A stretch of 6,744 bases of DNA from Sphingomonadales bacterium (GTDB taxonomy: Bacteria; Pseudomonadota; Alphaproteobacteria; Sphingomonadales; Sphingomonadaceae). Below the pieces are notes generated by a model that was given only the letters and a program-made list of their open reading frames with translations, did not search any database and had not been told where the DNA came from. The DNA lies in assembly GCA_017302775.1 (NCBI GenBank), contig JAFLDC010000148.1:1-6744 (forward strand), given 5' to 3'. This document shows, piece after piece, positions 1 to 5,454 of the stretch; positions within the stretch are counted from its first letter, which is position 1, and the number at the start of each line of letters is the position of its first letter. The translations under genes and the position numbers were made by a program.

Positions 1-90
1 GCGGTGGTCGGATCAGCTAGCGACCAACGCGGTCAGACCCAGCTTATCATCCAACGCGTTGACATATCAGCTGGTGGAGCCGGGAAATGA
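1..90 (+). CDS. C-terminal end of an unidentified protein (partial, 5' end outside window)
   Basis: An open frame enters from the window edge and reads 29 codons, ending with GQTQLIIQRVDISAGGAGK and a TGA at 88-90. The stop overlaps the ATG of the next gene in an ATGA arrangement, the usual mark of translational coupling in an operon, which is the main reason to believe the frame is real. The tail is short and polar, without a membrane segment. I do not recognise the family. From the neighbour one would guess a surface-polysaccharide assembly or export protein, but nothing in these residues proves it. Confidence 0.5.
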   Translation, partial: AVVGSASDQRGQTQLIIQRVDISAGGAGK

Positions 91-1448
91 TAAAAACTGC
101 CCGTCAGTGGGTATTACTTGGGTACTTGATCGCAGTCCTTCTGCTCGGCGGAGCCAGCGCGGCTGGCTACCCTGGCAATATGGTCTTGCAACTCGCTGGC
201 TCAGGACTGATTGCATGGTCGCTGTGGAGCGTTGGGCCCGCACACAATCCAAGCTTCGGACTGAAGCCCTTCCTAATAACATTCTCCTTTGTTGCAGCTC
301 TGCAATTTTTGCCTTTGCCACCGGGTTTGTGGTCGAAGATGCCGGGCCGCGATGTAATTGCCCAAGGCTACGATTTGGCCGGTTCGGCGCGACCTTGGCT
401 GACCTATTCGCTGGACCCATGGGGTAGTTTGCAAAGTCTGATTTGGTGGATTCCGGCGCTGGCGCTCTTCATAGCCGGACGTCGGTCAGATGCACCGTCG
501 ACCCGTCAATTCGTCTGGGCGCTGGCGGTCTTGGCTTACTTTTCAGTCTTGATGGCTGGCGTCCAGGCGCTCGGCGGCACTGGCTACTTTTACGACATCA
601 CAAACCGCGGCAACGGCGTGGGAATGTTCGCCAACAGTAATCATCTCGGCAGTTTCCTGCTTGTAACGATGATTTTGGTCGCCGGTCAGTGGTTGCACGA
701 CAAACCTCTCGGCCAGCATCGGCAGCCGTCCATCGTACGGCGATACGCCCTGATTGGTTTGCTGGCACCGTTTGTAGTGGGGATCGTATTGTCAGCTTCG
801 CTTGCTTGCCAGCTGCTACTGATACCCTCCATTGCCGGAATTGTCCTGATCGCTCGCCCGGAAATCAGGATAAACTGGGTGATGACCGCCGGATTCGGAC
901 TTGTGATCGCAATCGGCATCGTTTGGTTGCTTGCATCCGGTCTTGCCGCGAATGACTTGATGAACAAATCAGGGACCGCTGGGATAAGCCGCGGCGAATT
1001 CTTGACTAACGGCACTGCAATGCTCGCGACATTCGCTCCGTTCGGGTCGGGTATCGGTACTTTCCGTGATATCTACCCGTGGTTTGAAGATGCTGCCAAG
1101 GTCGGAACTACCTACGTAAACCACGCCCACAATGATGGACTTGAACTGATTATCGAAACGGGTCTGTTCGGTGTAATCCTCATTGCGCTGTTTCTAACGT
1201 GGCTGGTTAAGGTTTCCTGGGGCCATTGGAATGGAAAGCGATCTGAAAACCCTCTGGCGCTGGCTGCAACGCTGGCGATCACGATGGTGCTCCTTCACAG
1301 TCTTGTCGACTATCCTTTGCGCACCGCCGCTGTCAGTGCAGTCATCGCATTGTGCTGTGTTATGGCCCAACGCCAACCTGATGCCCGAGGCGCCCTGGCG
1401 GTAGACAATTCGGGCGCGGGTCGGCGCGAAGTCCTGATGAAAATCTAA
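87..1448 (+). CDS. O-antigen ligase / Wzy-type polymerase family membrane protein
   Basis: This 453-residue protein is very hydrophobic, with roughly ten or more membrane segments from about residue 8 to 428. It carries the hallmarks of the Wzy_C / O-antigen ligase family: a GMFANSNHLG segment (179-188) and, in the large periplasmic loop, FGSGIGTFRDIYPWFED (319-335) followed by NHAHNDGLELIIETGLFG (345-362). A late HSLVDYPLRT (404-413) is also typical. Family members join or polymerise undecaprenyl-linked glycans at the periplasmic face of the inner membrane; His348 is the candidate for the conserved functional histidine. Whether this one is a ligase (WaaL-like) or an exopolysaccharide polymerase cannot be told from sequence. 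The start at 87 is supported by GGTGGAG at 73-79 and by the ATGA overlap with the upstream gene. The last 25 residues are polar and probably cytoplasmic. Confidence 0.9.
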   Translation: MIKTARQWVLLGYLIAVLLLGGASAAGYPGNMVLQLAGSGLIAWSLWSVGPAHNPSFGLKPFLITFSFVAALQFLPLPPGLWSKMPGRDVIAQGYDLAGSARPWLTYSLDPWGSLQSLIWWIPALALFIAGRRSDAPSTRQFVWALAVLAYFSVLMAGVQALGGTGYFYDITNRGNGVGMFANSNHLGSFLLVTMILVAGQWLHDKPLGQHRQPSIVRRYALIGLLAPFVVGIVLSASLACQLLLIPSIAGIVLIARPEIRINWVMTAGFGLVIAIGIVWLLASGLAANDLMNKSGTAGISRGEFLTNGTAMLATFAPFGSGIGTFRDIYPWFEDAAKVGTTYVNHAHNDGLELIIETGLFGVILIALFLTWLVKVSWGHWNGKRSENPLALAATLAITMVLLHSLVDYPLRTAAVSAVIALCCVMAQRQPDARGALAVDNSGAGRREVLMKI

Positions 1449-1488
1449 GGCGGATGCAAGCGAACTGAATCGATGGCGAATCGCTTTG

Positions 1489-1506
1489 CGGATCAGATTT
1501 GATCCG
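1489..1506. terminator. Stem-loop 40 bases after the ligase gene; possible weak terminator
   Basis: CGGATCA and TGATCCG form a perfect 7-bp stem around the loop GATT. It lies just downstream of the ligase stop, where a terminator for the polysaccharide operon would be expected. No run of T follows on either strand, so it does not fit an intrinsic terminator well. It could instead be a processing or 3'-end-protecting hairpin, or chance. Confidence 0.3.
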
Positions 1507-1612
1507 GACATCTTGCCGCTGGTTAGGCCAGCCGTCGGGCAGGTGCCGCCTTGTCAGTCGATAGAACGAGCGATCGTAGGCTTGCTCCTGTGAGTGCGTT
1601 TGGGAGCGATCG

Positions 1613-1842
1613 ATGGGTCAGATCACAGTGTTTCTGCGCTGGAGTGGCGCCGACGGTGGAGTGATGCGGAACGACTGCAGATCTTAGCTGAAACATTTTC
1701 GCTGAGTGCGTGTGTCGCCGAGGTCTGTCGACGGCATGATGTCTCGATAGGGCTGATCTACACTTAGCTTCGCAAGTTTCGCAAAGGTTACGGCGAATCG
1801 CCCCTCCCGATTTGCCAGCCACGCGATTCGCCTAGACAGTAA
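1613..1842 (+). pseudogene. tnpA: IS66 TnpA (helix-turn-helix protein) remnant
   Basis: The start is ATG at 1613, preceded by GGGAG at 1602-1606, and reads MGQITV. After a frameshift near 1630 the frame continues RRRWSDAERLQILAETFS and then VAEVCRRHDVSIGLIYT. This is the helix-turn-helix region of IS66 TnpA (family pattern: RRRWS, ILAE, VARRHDV, LLYTWRR). The Trp codon expected after IYT is TAG at 1765-1767, compatible with a one-base change from TGG. The frame then goes on with LRKFRKGYGES to a stop at 1840-1842. The C-terminal part of TnpA is not recognisable. There is no intact product; the fragment is useful only as evidence of an old insertion. Confidence 0.7.
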
Positions 1843-1917
1843 TTGCCGAAGGCGGCGGCTGATTCAATCTGGCTGGCAGGCCGCGAAGATCGTTGATCAA
1901 AAGCAGGTGAGCATTTT

Positions 1918-2245
1918 GTCGCATTATCACCGGCACGGGTGTAAATTGCTATGGGTCACATCGATGACGCAGAGTTCGCGCTGATGGTTCAACAGGGTCT
2001 GAAGTCCTCTCCGCATGACGGGAACTGTTCGTTTTCGGAATCGTGTCGGCTACTTGGTCAAGATCATCTGGCATGATGACATCGGCATGTCGCTCTACGC
2101 CGAGCGGCTCGAGAAGGGCCGGTTTGTAAGGCCTATCAGCGAACGACGGGATAGTGTCACTGACGAGCTCCAACTGGCTTGATTGCTTTACCGGATTGAC
2201 CGGCGTAACCCACAGTATTTCTGGCATCCGGCAAGCGCGGGATGA
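1918..2245 (+). pseudogene. tnpB: IS66 TnpB accessory protein remnant
   Basis: The residues PARV-stop-IAMGHID correspond to the family's GVRVWLATGHTD, with the Trp codon now TAA (1942-1944). ALMVQQGLKSSPHDGN follows and fits the LMVQ...DPH region, although the stretch between GH and ALMVQ is shorter than usual. A frameshift lies near 2035. The second frame then reads VGYLVKIIWHDDIGMSLYAE and RLEKGRFVRP, an excellent match to the core of TnpB. It ends with LQLA-stop-LLYRIDRRNPQYFWHPASAG, which corresponds to the family's C-terminal QLxxLLxGIDWRxPQxTWRP. The stop within it is TGA near 2180, and the final TGA is at 2243-2245. TnpB is required for IS66 transposition; this copy is inactive. It is the best-preserved part of the element. 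Confidence 0.8.
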
Positions 2246-2328
2246 TCGCAGCTGGCGTTCATTTTGTCTTTGCGGCGGCAGGCAGATACTGATTCTGTCT
2301 GCCTAAGGAAGCCGCCGTTTAGCACTTC

Positions 2329-2570
2329 CTGGACGGTGTCGAAGCGCTCAAGGTGCTGTTGACGTCGGCGCTCTAGAGCGCAGATGAGGCAAAGCTCACG
2401 CAGACCCATGCCCGAGGGAGTGCAATCTAAACGGTGAATCGCGCACCTCAAGCTGCAGAACGGCAGCTCAGGCGCGAGCAACACGACGCCAGTGACGAAC
2501 GCACCCGTCGCCTGCTCGATGCTTAATTCTGGAGGCGATAGCCGAACACGAAGACATAGCCCCTTGTAGA
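2329..2570 (+). pseudogene. tnpC: IS66 TnpC transposase, N-terminal remnant
   Basis: LDGVEALKVLLTSAL opens the block, as in the IS66 transposase N-terminus (DVEALKALL). After two in-frame stops, HLKLQ in one frame and QLRREQHDASDERTRRLLDA in another match the coiled-coil region (family: HLKLQIAKLRRE...SERxxRLLDQ). LEAIAEHED, after a further shift, probably corresponds to the LEELEA segment. Nothing resembling the later zinc-ribbon or DDE catalytic domains is found downstream, so the gene is truncated as well as frameshifted. A family-level assignment is fairly safe; the exact right end is not. Confidence 0.65.
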
Positions 2571-2908
2571 AGTGGACATTCAGGTTCGGCTGCTCAGGCA
2601 CGGCCTAAAGCCGCCATCGGCTACGGAATGCCGCCCAAGCAGCCATCGCAAGACCGGCGCTTAAATCGGTAGCTTATGTGTGTGACATGGTCACGCCGGT
2701 GATGGACGGACTGACCAAAGACAACCGTCTCACTAGACCTTTGTGAGGCACGTTTTGCCCGAGTTGCTCTAAATTACGGAAAACCTTGCGCATTCTTCCG
2801 ATACGCAGATGCGCCAACAACCTAAAAACATTCGGCTATGAAACGAACTGAGCGGAAACCGAGATAAACCGCATTTGTAGGGGAACGTCGTAGGCACCTA
2901 AACGGCCA
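2571..2908. other. Stretch without a recognisable gene
   Basis: No frame here shows convincing coding character, and IS66 similarity fades at its left side. The only item of note is a short plus-strand reading at 2681-2713, CDMVTPVMDGL, which resembles the phospho-acceptor loop of response-regulator receiver domains but has no supporting flanks. The right part (about 2750-2880) is more AT-rich than the surrounding genes and holds no clear repeats, tRNA or other RNA gene that I can see. Confidence 0.5.
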
Positions 2909-2955
2909 AAGAGAGAGGGGCCAAAATCAAATGATTTTGGCCCCTCAAAGCTCTT
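2909..2955 (-). terminator. Strong hairpin terminator of the small membrane-protein gene
   Basis: GAGGGGCCAAAATC (2915-2928) and GATTTTGGCCCCTC (2933-2946) form a perfect 14-bp stem with a four-base loop. AAGAG (2909-2913) and CTCTT (2951-2955) can add an outer helix. On the minus strand the stem is followed by TCTCTCTTT, a partial U-tract; on the plus strand no T-run follows. It lies about 55 bases beyond the stop of the minus-strand gene. An intrinsic terminator for that gene is therefore the best reading. Confidence 0.75.
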
Positions 2956-3001
2956 AACCTCAGGCTCGCGTCATATGAGAAGCGAAAGCCGCGGTCCCTA
3001 C

Positions 3002-3229
3002 TCAGGGGCTTGCCGGATCGTCGAGGATCAGGATGAAGCCGATCACTGCGGCTGCACCGAGCAACACGAACAGCAGCCAGCCGCCACCATCTTCGTCACC
3101 AAACAGTTCGTTCGACTGACCGACCGGGGCAGCTTCACGTACCGGAGCAGCGTTGCTCTGCGCCAGAACCGGCGAAGCGGTCAGGGCGAAAGCAGCGGCC
3201 GCAGCCATCAATTTCTTAGTCATTGTCAT
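3002..3229 (-). CDS. Small secreted/membrane-anchored protein (75 aa), function unknown
   Basis: The protein begins MTMTKKLMAAAAAFALTASP and has a typical Sec signal peptide, with probable cleavage after VLA (residue 23). A polar, Ala/Pro-rich linker (24-40) and an acidic-glycine patch ELFGDEDGGG (41-50) follow. One hydrophobic helix spans 51-69 (WLLFVLLGAAAVIGFILIL), and the protein ends in DDPASP. Mature product: about 50 residues, probably anchored in the inner membrane by the C-terminal helix. Similar short proteins (signal peptide, linker, one helix, acidic tail) are, from memory, common in sphingomonads and are annotated as hypothetical. The start at 3229 is chosen because AGGAG lies nine bases upstream on the minus strand; an in-frame ATG two codons later is less well placed. 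It is transcribed divergently from the protease gene and followed by a strong terminator, so it is probably monocistronic. No catalytic motif is visible. Confidence 0.8.
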   Translation of the reverse strand: MTMTKKLMAAAAAFALTASPVLAQSNAAPVREAAPVGQSNELFGDEDGGGWLLFVLLGAAAVIGFILILDDPASP

Positions 3230-3457
3230 TAGCCGAAGCTCCTACTTGCACTCTTGAATTCCATGGCCCCTCTAACAGCACTTTTCTGACAATGCAATTA
3301 ACGGAGTGAGCCTCTTTCACATTTTTTCTAACAGGTCTGAGGGTTTAGATTCCCTTAACATTCCCGGCTAGCCCCACGGAAAGCATCGTCGGATACTGCA
3401 TAAACTACGATGAATCGAGCTTATGGACACCAGCTGCCGGGCAGCTAGATATGACCG
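3230..3457. promoter_or_regulatory. Divergent intergenic region between small protein and protease genes
   Basis: This 228-base AT-richer gap separates two divergent genes, so it should hold both promoters. On the minus strand TTGCAT and TTAGAG with a 16-base spacer lie upstream of the AGGAG of the small gene and could be a weak sigma-70-type promoter. For the protease gene I see no convincing -35/-10 pair and no good Shine-Dalgarno before its ATG. No clear operator palindrome was found. Confidence 0.35.
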
Positions 3458-4432
3458 ATGATCAAGCGTGTGATCGTTTTACTGGCAATACTCATCCCGG
3501 CCGCATTCCCCGGTGCCCTCCTGGCCGATTCGATTCGCGCAACGGTCGAGCAATTGCGGGCTACTGACCTGCGGGTCGCAACAGTTGCGTTCAGACTGTT
3601 CACAAGAAACGCGGACAGATGCCCGGCTCAAATGCCAGCCACGGGCCTGCTGCTTCATTCCCTTGGTCAGTACAGCGCAGCGGCACAGCCTGCAGTATTG
3701 GCGATAGTGCCCACGCCGAGTGTCGTGAGCGTTCTCGGCATTGTCGAGGCGTCACCCGCCGCACACGCGGGCATTCAGCCAGGCGATGGGATCGAAGCGG
3801 TGAATGACGTACCGGTGGCTGCGGAAGCCACCGCGTCGACGGGCGCTACCTACCTGCGGGACAAGGTGGAAAGGCAGTTGGTCGTACTGCCTCCCGACGC
3901 ACCAATCCGGCTTCTGATTCGTCGTGGCAATACGTATATTCCAGTTGTCGTGATGCCGGTTCCGGCGTGCCGCAGCCGCCTTGAAGTGGTTGCAGGGAAA
4001 ACGGTCGTTGCCCGGTCTGACGGTCACATCATCCAGGTGGGCCAGGCTTTTGCGGAACGAATCGATGATGACGGCCTTGCGGTCGCCCTCGCTCATGAGC
4101 TGGCGCATACGATCCTGCGGCATCGCGACCAATTGGCCGAGCTGGAACGACTGCCAGCAACCGCAAAAAACAGGCAAGCCCGCGCCGCTCTCGCCCGCCG
4201 CGCGGAGGATGAAGCGGATCTGTTCAGCCTTCAGCTACTGGCCGCAGCTGGGTGGGACCCCGCTATTGCTCCGCGTTTCATGCGTCATGAGGGGCTTCGC
4301 TTTGATCCGATGGTACCAGGCAGCAAACCACACCGCAGCGCTAGCCAGCGCGCCGCCCAGATGGAGCAAGAACTCACCCGGCTGAATGTCGCTCCGCCAG
4401 CCTGCCTCGATCGGTCGCCATCATGCCGATAA
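3458..4432 (+). CDS. Secreted PDZ-domain M48-type zinc metalloprotease
   Basis: The 324-residue protein starts with a signal peptide (MIKRVIVLLAILIPAAFPGA, likely cut after LLA at residue 23). A PDZ-like domain spans about 88-168: VLGIVEASPAAHAGIQPGDG with VNDVPV is the classic carboxylate-loop and 'GI.PGD.I..VN' pattern. The peptidase part follows, with HELAH at 213-217 (the zinc-binding HExxH) and EDEAD at 250-254, where Glu250 is the expected third zinc ligand (ExxAD pattern of M48). There is no multi-spanning membrane region as in HtpX or Ste24. It is therefore a soluble or lipid-free periplasmic M48-type protein, comparable in layout to BepA/LoiP-like proteases but with an added PDZ in front. 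Likely role: periplasmic quality control or processing; the substrate is unknown. Cysteines at 55, 171, 316 and 323 could form disulfides. ATG 3458 gives the complete signal peptide, although no strong ribosome site precedes it. The 3' end overlaps the methyltransferase by 10 bases. Confidence 0.85.
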   Translation: MIKRVIVLLAILIPAAFPGALLADSIRATVEQLRATDLRVATVAFRLFTRNADRCPAQMPATGLLLHSLGQYSAAAQPAVLAIVPTPSVVSVLGIVEASPAAHAGIQPGDGIEAVNDVPVAAEATASTGATYLRDKVERQLVVLPPDAPIRLLIRRGNTYIPVVVMPVPACRSRLEVVAGKTVVARSDGHIIQVGQAFAERIDDDGLAVALAHELAHTILRHRDQLAELERLPATAKNRQARAALARRAEDEADLFSLQLLAAAGWDPAIAPRFMRHEGLRFDPMVPGSKPHRSASQRAAQMEQELTRLNVAPPACLDRSPSCR

Positions 4433-5172
4433 CGGTAAGGCGTCGGCGGACCGGTCGTTTAGCCAAGTGGCCGCGTCTGCAAACACTCGCCGGCTGGCTG
4501 CGACAGCACGTCAGCCCGTCTGAACGGGCAATTTATCGGTTGCGGAAGGACATGGGCCCTCACCTCTTGCAGCCGTGGCCGGTTACCGCATTTGATCGCC
4601 ATCCGGCGCTGTTCGCCTTCGCTCGGCAGGAGCTGGCTGGTCGGCCCAGCCCCAGCCTGTTGTCTTATGGTTGCTCCACGGGTGAGGAACCACTGACGCT
4701 GGCCCATTACATCCCCAGCGCGACGATCACCGCAATTGATATCAATGCCCGCAGCATTGCCAAAGCCAGACGCCGCGCCGTCGAGGCGGGGTTGGATCGG
4801 GTGACGTTTCAGGTTGGCGCAACTGCTCCCGTTCCTTGTAGGCAGTTTGACGCCATCTTCTGCCTGTCCGTTTTGCGTCACGGCGAACTGGACGCGATAA
4901 TACCTGCAGATTGTGAGGAGATTCTGCCTTTTTCCAGCTTCGCACGAATGGTCGCGGCGCTGGATGGTTGCCTGCGTGACGGGGGCTTGTTGTTCATCTG
5001 GGGCAGCAATTTTGACTTTCGCGATTTGCCATTGGCATGCCGGTATGAACTTGTCTCCTTGCCGTCGGTCCCGCCGCACCCTGGGCCAGTTTACGGTCCT
5101 GATAACCGCCTGAAGCATCAGGAGGGGCTAGATTGTTTTGTATTTCGCAAGAAGCCGGCCACACCAGGCTGA
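4423..5172 (+). CDS. Class I SAM-dependent methyltransferase, CheR-like nucleotide loop
   Basis: This 249-residue protein has a basic N-terminus (VRRRRTGRLAKW) and a Rossmann-type methyltransferase core. Motif I is SYGCSTGEEPLTLA (81-94), very close to the CheR-family GCSTGEEPYSLA loop. The acidic SAM-ribose residue is probably Asp106 in ITAIDINARS. FDAIFCLSVLRH (142-153) is the motif IV region, and CLRDGGLLFIWGSN (183-196) is the later strand and helix. The N-terminal 45 residues could form a helical domain but lack a recognised CheR N-domain. There is no signal peptide, so it acts in the cytoplasm. The substrate is unknown: the CheR-like loop hints at protein carboxyl methylation, but the same loop occurs in small-molecule methyltransferases. 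The ATG lies inside the end of the protease gene in another frame, so translation is probably coupled. No terminator is evident after its stop. Confidence 0.8.
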   Translation: MPITVRRRRTGRLAKWPRLQTLAGWLRQHVSPSERAIYRLRKDMGPHLLQPWPVTAFDRHPALFAFARQELAGRPSPSLLSYGCSTGEEPLTLAHYIPSATITAIDINARSIAKARRRAVEAGLDRVTFQVGATAPVPCRQFDAIFCLSVLRHGELDAIIPADCEEILPFSSFARMVAALDGCLRDGGLLFIWGSNFDFRDLPLACRYELVSLPSVPPHPGPVYGPDNRLKHQEGLDCFVFRKKPATPG

Positions 5173-5265
5173 AACGGGAAAGGTCCGCCGCACGGAAATG
5201 CTGCGCGCCCGGGCCAGCCAAAGCTGCATTCGCCAGGTCGTGTGAAGTGGTAGCGGAGGAGTCGC

Positions 5266-5271
5266 TATAAT
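5266..5271 (+). promoter_or_regulatory. Possible -10 box upstream of the integrase
   Basis: A perfect TATAAT occurs in a GC-rich gap, about 180 bases before the integrase start. The expected -35 position (17 bases upstream) holds only TGAAGT, a weak match to TTGACA. It might drive the integrase from outside the element, but a single hexamer can arise by chance. Confidence 0.25.
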
Positions 5272-5370
5272 ATTCGTGTCAGGCACGTTCAAGGCGTTCC
5301 TAAGGCCGCTGTAAAATCAAGGGTTTCTCTTGTAGTGTGTTCGTGGTCGGTCGCCTTGATTTGCCTGAAA

Positions 5371-5406
5371 CCACATCGAAATGTGGGATCGAAAGTGGGA
5401 TCGATT
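5371..5406 (+). repeat. Tandem GTGGGATCGA repeats and small hairpin before the integrase
   Basis: GTGGGATCGAAA (5383-5394) is followed directly by GTGGGATCGATT (5395-5406), sharing the first ten bases. Just before, CCACAT-CGAA-ATGTGG (5371-5386) forms a 6-bp hairpin overlapping the first copy. Short direct repeats beside an attachment core are typical of the arm-type sites bound by the N-terminal domain of tyrosine integrases. This role is inferred from position only. The spacing of 12 bases, about one helical turn, would put both copies on the same DNA face. Confidence 0.5.
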
Positions 5407-5426
5407 TAGCCCCTGAAAACGGGGTT

Positions 5427-5454
5427 TGGTTCCCACATAGGGACTCGAACCTGA
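5427..5454 (-). other. Candidate attachment site: 3' end of a tRNA gene (T-loop to CCA)
   Basis: Read on the minus strand, the segment is TTCGAGT (T-loop, 5449-5443), CCCTA (T-stem 3' strand), TGTGGGA (seven-base acceptor strand), A (discriminator) and CCA, ending at 5427. All segment lengths agree with a tRNA 3' end. The bases that should form the 5' half of the T-stem (TCAGG) pair only in part with CCCTA, and no D-arm or anticodon arm precedes them. It is thus a fragment and not a working tRNA, as expected for the duplicated 3' end at one border of an integrated element. It abuts the integrase ATG at 5454. GGTTC/GAACC at its two ends also form an inverted pair, which would fit an integrase core site. 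Confidence 0.55.

Larger units (their letters stand above)
1613..2570 (+). mobile_element. Decayed IS66-family insertion sequence (tnpA, tnpB, partial tnpC)
   Basis: Three consecutive blocks of plus-strand translation match the three IS66 genes in the canonical order tnpA-tnpB-tnpC: an HTH protein, the small TnpB accessory protein, and the N-terminal leucine-rich region of the DDE transposase TnpC. Each block is interrupted by in-frame stops and frameshifts. The catalytic part of TnpC (zinc-binding and DDE domains) is missing, so the element is dead and cannot supply its own transposase. I could not identify terminal inverted repeats or a target duplication, so the limits are those of the coding homology only. 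The assignment rests on recalled family consensus, not on a database search. Confidence 0.75.

Noticed and set aside
59..427. Open frames of about 120 codons on both strands inside the ligase gene
   Set aside because: They lie in other frames of a gene with clear family motifs, and their translations are Arg/Ser/Cys-rich with no recognisable domain.
1568..1612. Two copies of GAGCGATCG, 36 bases apart, before the tnpA remnant
   Set aside because: Only nine bases, containing the self-complementary CGATCG; too short to claim an operator or repeat element.
2188..2601. Minus-strand open frame of 137 codons in the IS66 region
   Set aside because: The plus strand carries IS66 tnpB/tnpC remnants here, so the opposite frame is a by-product.
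2915..2946. Perfect palindrome considered as abutting insertion-sequence ends
   Set aside because: Its place after the minus-strand gene and the partial U-tract on that strand fit a terminator better; no element flanks it.
4459..5118. Minus-strand frame of 219 codons opposite the methyltransferase
   Set aside because: It is antisense to the methyltransferase; the translation is rich in Arg and Gln without motifs.
5337..5453. Upstream GTG start giving a 438-residue integrase
   Set aside because: The extra residues are encoded by repeats and the tRNA-like site, while MPLTTLKVKN is the usual family N-terminus.
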